In this document: piece after piece, positions 56,600 to 64,000 of the stretch
Layout: every line of letters begins with the position of its first letter
Position numbering within the stretch: the stretch's first letter is position 1
Assembly (NCBI GenBank): GCA_021234155.1
Contig: JAJEKV010000147.1
Location: 497,910-561,909, forward strand
Reading direction: 5' to 3'
DNA: 64,000 nt
Source: Isoetes taiwanensis
Lineage: Eukaryota > Streptophyta > Lycopodiopsida > Isoetales > Isoetaceae
Made by a program: the position numbers and the translations under genes
Notes under the pieces: model-generated
Databases searched by the model: none
Told to the model about the DNA's origin: nothing
The model's input: only the letters and a program-made list of their open reading frames with translations

Positions 56600-57330
56600 C
56601 TAAATTATATATTCTTTGAAGGTCATCCTTTACGTGGTTCTCGCCTCTCGAGTCCGTGGAACTTTCTTGGGCTCGAGAAATGGTGATTCTTGCAAAAGGA
56701 TGCTTAAGCAAACTAATGTCATACATTGCGACATCTTAAACGCTTTGGGAGCTCTAGCTCTTCGTAAGCCAAATTCCCAATCTTCATGTGAACATCTTGA
56801 ATGTTCCTGCCTATCTGGGCTTGTCGCACCTCCAATCTTAAGCTTTCCTTTCCTGCAATTTCAAACCGGAACATAGCATCTTTCTCAAACTTCTATTGAT
56901 CTTGTACCTATTTGCATAAGCTTTTGTCTAGCTTGCGCTTTGAGACTGCACTCTCTAGCTTCTTTTATAATGTCTTTCATGTCTTGAAGAAGGCCATGTG
57001 CCACTGTATCTTAGACATGGGATCATGCCAAGGTTTCAGCATAAAACATGATAACCATATGTCGACATGAAGGGTGACATGAGCAAATTCTAGTAGGTAC
57101 AAGTATTCCTCTTACTTGTTCCAAATATACAGGCGAGCATATGTCTTCTCATGTGGACCTTTTTGTTTGCTCATCTATTTGTGGTTGATATGTTGTGTTC
57201 ATATGCAACTTCGTTCCTATTGTATGGAATAGATTTGTCCAAAATTCATCCATGAACTTCAAATCACTGGAAACTATCCAAAGATATTGTTGGCTACCTA
57301 TGGGCTATCAACATGTGCGAGCTCCTCAAA
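56600..57330 (-). pseudogene. Ty3/gypsy integrase relic
   Basis: Minus-strand frame with IVSSDLKFMDEFWTNLFHTI followed by GTKLHMNTTYQPQIDEQTKR (about 57300-57170). This is the integrase core motif around the catalytic residues (normally SDRD...FW..L...GT.L..STAYHPQTDGQTE). A basic, AQARQKLM-type tail follows to about 56620. Several stops interrupt it. Reverse transcriptase is not seen in the window. Confidence 0.75.
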
Positions 57331-57476
57331 CCCACACCAATTCGTTTTTCCTTCCCATACTTGTCTCTCTTGCCTATGCTTGATAATTTTTTACTTATTC
57401 CTATCTTCAATTTAAGTAGATGGATCTTGAGAATGACTTGGAGTAAAAAATGAGAACATATATGGTCCTGGAGAGC

Positions 57477-57815
57477 AGGCAATTGGGAGTACATTTTTAA
57501 GCCTTCCGTTGGAGCTGGAGATGTTAACTAGTGAGAATCAAATTCGTGGGTTTTCTTATCTTATCCTACTATTTATGGTAAGGTGCAAGAGCTTCACACT
57601 ACACTTGATCTAGTCTCAGCTTGTAAACACGAGACCAGTGCGTTAAAGTCCTGGAGGGCTCCTACATGGGGCAATTGGGAGTACATGTATCCTGGATTTT
57701 AAGTCTTCCATTGGAGCTGGAGATGCTAACTAGTGAGAATCACATTTGTGGGTTTTCTTATTTTATCCTATTTTTTATGCTAAGGTCAAGAGCTTCACAC
57801 TTGTTGGACCTAGAT
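57477..57815. repeat. 191-bp duplication
   Basis: GGCAATTGGGAGTACAT starts at 57478 and at 57669. The shared part includes TGGAGCTGGAGATG(T/C)TAACTAGTGAGAATCA and AAGAGCTTCACAC. It lies upstream (in sense) of the gypsy relic and could derive from it. Confidence 0.8.
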
Positions 57816-58480
57816 GTTTGGTACATTAGACTTGAAGGAAATTCATTCGTTGGACGTACATTTGGCAAGCACAAAGCCCTTCACCAGGCCTTCTCCCCTA
57901 CATCTGCTGGTGGGGATACAATATATGCATGTATTTTGCTGTTTATAGGAGATAATTCAAAATAAGATTCAAATCTTACGTACCAATTTTTCAAAAGCTA
58001 TAAACAGTTATCAAACGATAATCATGAAATGCAGCATACTGCTTGCAATTATATATAACCATCTATTTGCTGGCTGAAACATCTGAAGAAGAATTCTACC
58101 TCTTCCAAATTTTCCTGTAACGGAAATCAAGTATAACCTTTAAGCTCAAACACTTTCCTGACTTCCGGTCGAAGATAACATGAAATGAAGACATAATGCT
58201 TGCCAATAGTTATGATAATTTATTTCTGGCTGAAACATCTGAAGAAGAATCCTAAATCAGGTACATCCTTTCAGCTCTAACACTCCTCTGATTTTCATGG
58301 AAGACAATCTTAATAAAGCGAATGAAACATTGATATAAAAAATTTGTTGTCCTCATACAAAATGGACCGAACTATTCCACTTCTACTGGGTATAAAATTA
58401 ATCAATGTGTGGGGTCGGTTCAAGCCCCCAGACTTATGTGCTTGATCAAGTTTGCCCCATCTTCTGACTCTATAGGTCTT
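57816..58480. repeat. Intergenic region with ~150-bp duplication, 3' of SRP72
   Basis: TGGCTGAAACATCTGAAGAAGAAT occurs near 58072 and 58222, within a longer imperfect duplication (ATCATGAAATG(C/A)AG... and AACAC(T/C)(T/C)(T/C)CCTGA stretches) from about 58020 to 58310. The SRP72 3' untranslated region probably occupies 58400-58599, but no clear polyadenylation signal was identified. Confidence 0.6.
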
Positions 58481-58599
58481 TGAAGAAAAATATTGCTATC
58501 ATTCATCAGAATACGAAACCTGAATTGGCAATGTCCTCACTCCAAGATGAAGTGTTCCGCAACCTAAAGTACAACTCTTACCAAATTCTAACTCTGAAT

Positions 58600-61500
58600 T
58601 CACCGACGACTTTTCTTGTTCTTCCTTTGAGAAGCAGCACTTTTGCCATCGGAAGCAGCTTTTGATGAAGACGACGTACCCCCTTGCTTGGGTCCATTGG
58701 CTACTGGTTCTTTGGAAACTGCTCCTTGAGAACCTCTCAGCTGTGCTCTTTTGTCTTTCCTTTTCGGTTTAAAAGATGATCTTTCCCGTTTTGGGAGCCA
58801 CCTCTCTGGATCAGGTGGAGGCCCAGGGTTTGCAGGGTCAAAACCTTTAGGATACCTGGGTTTCCTTTTCCGTTTCCTCTTGTTCTTTCCCTTTTCAGAA
58901 ATTTCCATTGCTAGCTCATCTTTAAAAGTCGTTTGAATGGACCCAGAACTCAGACCCGTTTGTTCTAATTTATCAACATTCAAAGCAGATAATCCAGGGA
59001 CATGTGGTAGCTGCTTTTCATATGCTTCTGCTCTTGTAATATCTGTTTCTGCTGTACTCAAAATAAGCCCATTCAAGGCTTCCAATTTTGTCCTCGGGTT
59101 GTCTGTATTCGTCAGGCGTTCAAATAGATTAGCGGCATCCTTATAATTCTTATGCTTCAATTTATATTGAGCTGCCTTTTGTGCCAATAAATCCCGTGTG
59201 GCAAAGTCCTCACCCATGTGATTCGACCACCAATCCACAGCATCATCTAGAACCGCCTCTGCTCCTTTACTGTCTCCCCCTTTATCTTTCAATGCCACAA
59301 TTGTCATAATCATGCCTGGTTTGTATTGGAACTCACTGATTCTTTGAAGGCACTCCGCTGCCCGTCGGTGTCTCCCTACACAAGCTGTCACCTGTGCTTG
59401 CATAAATTTCATCTCTGTTGAACATCCTGAATACTCATTGACATGCTTCTGCAGCAGCTCTTCTGCCTTGTTCAATTTTCCATCTTTGCAAAGCAAAGAT
59501 GCATGCAACAATATTGGGAGGTTGCCGTCGGTGAGTCTATCAACTAAGGTTGGTATAAGGTCGAAGGCCTGTAAATAAATGTGACCACCGCTATGATTCA
59601 AATAGTTAAAATTCTATAGATCAGGAATTTGTAACTTAACTTACCTGATGCCATTTATTAGAGCTCAAAACCAGCAAAAAGTAGTTGAAAAGAATGGCAT
59701 CCTTTTGCTTCACAGAAAGTTTTTGTTTCAAGGTTTCTGAAAATTGCATATCATTCTTTTCAAGCAAATTCTCAAATCTTCTTAATGAATCTGACAAATC
59801 CTTTGTGCCCCTAATTGCTGCAAGGTTATTTGATGCTACAGCCATAGACGGGAGATCCGTAATTTTCTTCTCTAACAAATCCTTGTATCTTTCCAACGCT
59901 TCAGGAACGCCGCCTTGGATCTGCATAAGATCCCGTGAAAATTAATTAGGGGCCCTATGAAAGAAAAGAAAACCCTGTAACTTGCATGTGAACTTCTATG
60001 ACAACTAGCTTGTGAGTAAATGAACAGCATCCTTTTGCACAATTATTATGATTCGAATTGAACTTGACAAGTGAACATCAATGGCACACCTTAGTGGATT
60101 AACAAGTATTCCTAAAATGATGCTGCAGATAACTACAAAGGATGAGGTTCTGGCTCCATAATGCAAATAAAAACAACATTTCAATGTTCTCTTCCCAGCC
60201 CTTTATTTGGAGATTGTGACGCAATTTCAAAATTAAACTGCAAACTTACAAGACATGCTTGCTCTTCCTATAAGAATGTCTTTTAAAACCAGCACGGCTT
60301 GTTTTCATATTTGTGTGAACCAAATCTGTGTCATGAATAGGACATTTGAGCAGAATTATTTGTAATGTTAACATGGACAACGCTACTTTGTCGATCCTCA
60401 TTTACAAAAATTGATGCAGCCTTATTCAAAAAAAATGCCTTGTGGATTCTGGAGCTTCTACGCACTTAACAGCTACAACTATCGTTACAATGGGTAATAC
60501 TAAAGTGAGTAAGCAATATCATATTCACCTTATACAGTCCAAATGTCCAAAAAACGTTGCGGCATAAGTGAATTTAATACCTGCTGAACATATGCAAGCT
60601 GCACAGACACTGGAGCAAGTTCATCGTCAACTTCATCCCTACTATAATCGTCTTCTAACAATGCCTCCTCGCCAATTCTGTAAAAACAGTGTCATCTATA
60701 GAATCAATGTTCTCAACAAATTAAAACTAGAAATGTGTAAATAATACAACTTTTTATAGGACTGATTTATTGCATCAATATTCTCAATACATTACAAAAA
60801 ATACAATTTTCATGTGCTTATTATATCAGGCCTCTAAAAAACTCTCTATTTTGGGGGCCAAAAAAGGCCAAAGATTCTTGCTTAGATACAACCTAATGAA
60901 AGCAGGGATGGAGGTGGCCAGGCAGCAAAGCAGAACAAACTTTCATAGGCAATGTTGTGGGAATATTTGACTATATTGTTCATGTCACAAATTGAACGGT
61001 TGGCTAGCTTTTACTGTTTTCAATTAAAGTGCACCAATTTCTTGTACCTGTAAGCAATCAAAAGATAATCTTCTGCCTTTTTAAGATCCCCTGCATCTAT
61101 CAATGCACATGCAGCATTGTACGCTATTTCGAAACTGGTTTGTGGCGTGAGCTTCATGTCATCCATAAGCCTAAGAACTTCATTTGACCTTTCTCCAGAT
61201 ACATATGCAGCAAGCAGATTAGTCTTAACTTCTGAGTCAATTTTAAATTTCTCTGATAGCTTTTTATAGCTGCTGATTGCCAAATCAAGCTCCCCTTTTC
61301 GGTACAAAATTTGAGCCTCCAGTTGTAAAATGTTTTCACTCGGATCTTTTCCTTTCAAAATATCAAGGGCTTCAACCAGCATGTTCTTCCGGTACAAGCA
61401 ATATGCCTAAGTATAGAGCAGATTAAACTGTTAACTGACGAACAGATATGTACATGATTTAAATAAGCAAGGGATCTACCATAGAAACCTTCCATAACTT

Positions 61501-62150
61501 TTAGCCCTCCAACAAAGACTAGATATATGGCTACATGTGATTAATACTGCAAAATATAAAGTAGCAATACATAGCCTGATGGCCATGAATACACAATATA
61601 TTTTGTAAAGATGTAAATTCTACATGCCCATGATATGCATTGCATTTACAAAATATTCAGCAGAGATAAGTCACATCCTTGTGTCAATTCTTTGATTGTG
61701 TGATACTTCTGAGAAATGCCAAGAAAGGACAACTCACCTTCTCAAAGCTCAAGTCTCCAACTGAACTAGGTACTGACTCTATAACATTAAGTGCATCATC
61801 GATGGTGCCATCCTGTATGAAGGCAACCACCTTGCATCGTAGAGCATCAGGATCATCTGGAGCAATTTCCAAAACTGCACAATGCTTTCATCAAGGTGAA
61901 CAAAGAAGATATGGAAGAAGAAAAGCACAAGCTACTATGAGAAACACGAAGAAAGGATACTTTGATCGGCGGTCTTGACAACCTGCTTATATTTATTATC
62001 CTTTGCATGCTTGTTTAATGCGGAAAGAAGATCTTCAATTGAAGGTCCTGATCCAGAAGCTGCAATATCTGCCGGAACTTGGGCCTCAGCTCCAGCAGGA
62101 GCGGAGGGCGCCTCCTGCTGCGGGGGAGGCGGATGCTTAAGCTTCGCCAT
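58600..62150 (-). CDS. SRP72: Signal recognition particle 72 kDa subunit, six exons
   Basis: SRP72 binds SRP68 and the 7S RNA in the particle that targets ribosomes to the endoplasmic reticulum. Exons, minus strand: 62150-61961, 61874-61738, 61406-61048, 60677-60581, 59920-59645, 59568-58600. All introns are GT-AG and the phases join cleanly, giving 675 codons plus TGA, a normal length for the family. The N-terminal two-thirds are TPR-like helical repeats (SIEDLLSALNKHAKDNKYKQ; APDDPDALRCKVVAFIQ; EIAYNAACALIDAGDLKKAE; AVASNNLAAIRG). The C-terminus holds the conserved RNA-binding motif PRYPKGFDPANPGPPPDPERW near residue 595, then a lysine/serine-rich tail. The ATG at 62150 has a good context (ATGGCG) and begins a proline/alanine-rich leader. 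It appears intact and is the only clear host gene here. Confidence 0.96.
60436..60545 (+). pseudogene. Copia protease relic in SRP72 intron 4 (antisense)
   Basis: The plus strand reads CLVDSGASTHLTATTIVTMG, matching the retropepsin site of copia-type polyproteins (W/C-(L/V)DSGAS-H-(L/M)T). The open stretch ends after about 35 codons and no neighbouring copia domain is visible. It is an isolated old fragment in the 660-bp intron. Confidence 0.6.
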
Positions 62151-62616
62151 AGCTGGGCTCGAAAGGTGTGCCCTCGTTGAATTAAGAGCTTTGATGTCTC
62201 AAAATCCCTTCCTACGTCCCGAAATTTACCTAGGTGTCCCAAATTCCTATCAAACTTGTTTACGTTGTTGATTGAGCATATCCTGTTGTCTATTCTAAAT
62301 GCCGGCCAAGATCGTAGAAAATTATGTTTGTATATATGCGTGTTACGTATACAGGAATGCCCTTCTGCCTTGAATTCCGGCGAGTGAGGGAGGCCTCCGC
62401 GGCGTCGGCCAACCTGCGCATCGGTCAGCCTTCCTCGCCGGAATTCAAGGCAGAGGGGATTCATGCAACATGAAAATAAGGTAGCAATGATTCACCATGG
62501 TAAGAATCGTTGGAATGTGGGATTAAAACAGTAGAATGCCCAGTTGAATCAGAGAATGCAGTGTAAAACTCTTCTCGTTCGTGGGTTCAAAATAGGTTAG
62601 CATTCTTCAAAAGAAA
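62151..62616. promoter_or_regulatory. Presumed SRP72 promoter/5' UTR region with a 20-bp inverted repeat
   Basis: The space upstream of the SRP72 start. A perfect 20-bp inverted repeat (CTGCCTTGAATTCCGGCGAG at 62365-62384, complement at 62434-62453) encloses a GC-rich 49-nt loop, about 215-300 bp upstream of the ATG. No TATA box could be assigned with confidence. The inverted repeat could be a hairpin in the transcript or the ends of a very small element. Confidence 0.45.
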
Positions 62617-63651
62617 ATGTTCCACGTGGCACGTGGTGATTGGCAGACACGGTTGAATCCTTGCTACCTTGTTTTTACGGGCTCGTGGAACCAAAGGGAG
62701 CTCTGGTATGACCTAGATAAATCTAGAAATTTTGCTTTATATGCAAACGATTCTTCTATAGTCTGGCAGGGTCTTAAGGATACAAGGGTTGCCATAATGA
62801 AGACATATTTAAAACTAGCCACCGAAAAGGACGCTAGTTTGGGGGACGCTGGGCCACAACAGCTAGGCCATATTAGTGGAATTTGGAGCCAAGCCACAGA
62901 AAAAGAGACCGAGGAATGGAAAACAGGAAGAAAATTTCAGTGTCTCCATCCAGATGAGGATGACCAAGCTGATATCCGCTCACTGCTGCTAGATCTTAAG
63001 AGCGAGATGACTAGGTTAAGGCTGCTTATAGATGAAATCATAGTTCAAAACAAATAGCTGAGGGTCCAAAATAATAAATTGAGGGAAGAACTTTGGAAAG
63101 ACATGGAAGCCAAGCCGAAAACCATGCCACTTGACCACATGATTTCCACGTTGGAAACCAAATTGTCAGGTTTGGTGGCTGAAGAAGCCAAGACCCAACT
63201 GGAATTGCATCACGAATCTGGTTATGAGGAGATACAGGATCAAGAAGCCCCCTCCAAGAATTTGAAGATATCAGGAATACCAGAAAAGCAAGATGAAGAT
63301 CTTAATGATGTTCTGGATCATTTCTTTCGGGAAACAATGCACTTGCATGATCCAAACCCAGTTTTCTGTAGGAAAATTGGGAAATCTGGTTACCATATGA
63401 GACCAATATTAGTGAAATTTATAGACAAAGGGTCCAAAGATAGGATGCTAGAACATCGTGCATCTTTAAAAGGACAGAAGATTTGGTTTGATCATGACTC
63501 GACATTTGACCAACAAGAGCTGTGAAAGCAAGAATTTGCAAAAAAAGTTAAAGAAGCAAGGGATAAGGGTTTCATTGCCTTCTTGGTGGACAGCAAAAGA
63601 AAGGCTATCATAACAGAACAACAAGAAAGCTATAGGGATGCAAGATTCTAA
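62617..63651 (+). pseudogene. LINE E ORF1 with two in-frame stops
   Basis: One frame of 344 codons from ATG 62617 to TAA 63649-63651 with stops TAG 63055-63057 and TGA 63523-63525 and no frameshift. The middle is charged and coiled-coil-like (SLLLDLKSEMTRLRLLIDEI, then DHMISTLETKLSGLVAEE). The C-terminal part (NLKISGIPEKQDEDL, CRKIGKSG, RPILVKFIDKGSKDRML) matches the RRM and C-terminal domains of L1-type ORF1p, an RNA chaperone. The real start may be downstream of 62617. A different ORF1 type from the DUF4283 proteins of LINEs A and B. Confidence 0.75.
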
Positions 63652-63654
63652 AGG

Positions 63655-64000
63655 TCTTAGCTTGGAATGTGCATGGCTTAAATCAAGCCAATGTAGATGC
63701 CACAATTGATTTGTAGAGAAATCAATTGTTAATGTTCGCAGAAACATGGCAGCATCAAGCAAGTGCATTGCCAAATCTTGATGGTTTTACTCTGGTAGAC
63801 TCGGTATGATATCATAGAATACAAGCGAAGGATGAGGCTTTGAAGGTATGGCAATCTATGTTAAAAAACATTTGGATATGTATATAACTGTGGACCAGAA
63901 GCATAAACACAACCAGTTTATGTGGATTAAAATACAGGTTTTAGATCACCCTATTTTCCTTGCATTGTGGTATTTTGCACCATTAAACATGCACCTATAC
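63655..64000 (+). pseudogene. LINE E ORF2, start of endonuclease (cut by window)
   Basis: LAWNVHGLNQANVDATIDL near 63658, then MFAETWQHQASALPNLDGFT near 63733, match the N-terminus of a LINE apurinic-type endonuclease, including the catalytic Glu in ETW. It begins a few bases after ORF1 ends. A TAG follows the first 19 residues and a TGA or frameshift lies near 63808, so it is inactive. The rest lies beyond the window. Confidence 0.75.

Noticed and set aside
62015-62464. 149-codon minus-strand ORF over the SRP72 start
   Set aside because: It overlaps exon 1 in another frame and runs through the inverted repeat; its composition is low-complexity.

Overview
The window reads as nuclear DNA of a land plant with a large, transposon-rich genome. 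One intact-looking, intron-bearing host gene (the 72-kDa subunit of the signal recognition particle, SRP72, 58.6-62.15 kb, minus strand) sits in a sea of nested, decayed mobile elements. Plant affinity is inferred from the TGGTATCAGAGC primer sites of the LTR elements, plant-type copia and Ty3/gypsy domains, a Helitron, L1-like LINEs with a plant-type ORF1, and PIF/Harbinger-like MITEs. A LINE family whose tails are microsatellites rather than poly(A) is unusual for flowering plants and leans towards a non-angiosperm (fern, lycophyte or gymnosperm); this is inference only.

Layout. 0-1.65 kb: diverged short repeats, two LINE 3' tails, and the 3' end of a small Helitron. 1.7-7.6 kb: a minus-strand autonomous-type Helitron (Rep plus PIF1-like helicase) held in one reading frame but carrying four in-frame stops; its 3' side contains a tandem array of tRNA-like/SINE-like units. 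8.5-10.3 kb: three unrecognised minus-strand coding-like pieces. 10.9-16.2 kb: a GC-rich degenerate LINE (LINE C) with 5' repeats, ORF1 and ORF2. LINE C is split by a ~14.7-kb LTR element (16.23-30.89 kb) with 1.5-kb LTRs and no recognisable gag-pol. That element in turn holds a 3.8-kb TIR transposon (18.96-22.79 kb) with a perfect 8-bp target duplication. The end of LINE C resumes at 30.9 kb and finishes in an (ATTCT)n-type tail.

31.5-37.9 kb: AT-rich repeats, a copia relic interrupted by a ~0.5-kb TIR element and joined abruptly to a Ty3/gypsy integrase tail and probable LTR. 37.99-42.83 kb: a young, complete copia element on the minus strand with near-identical LTRs, a perfect GAGGT duplication, PBS and PPT, but a frameshifted gag-pol. 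43.6 kb: a 154-bp MITE whose empty site is preserved in a neighbouring tandem unit. 45.2-56.4 kb: LINE fragments in both orientations. 56.6-57.8 kb: a gypsy integrase relic and tandem duplications. 58.6-62.15 kb: SRP72, six exons, with a copia protease relic in intron 4. 62.6 kb to the end: the start of another LINE (ORF1 and endonuclease), cut by the window edge.

The elements do not form a pathway. What ties them together is insertion order, which can be read directly: LINE C, then the LTR element, then the TIR element. The most unusual signals are the alternating tRNA-like array in the Helitron 3' region, three Helitron-type ends sharing an exact 8-nt spacer (two ending CTTG instead of the usual CTRR), one LINE family with different microsatellite tails, and the TIR element carrying coding-like fragments.
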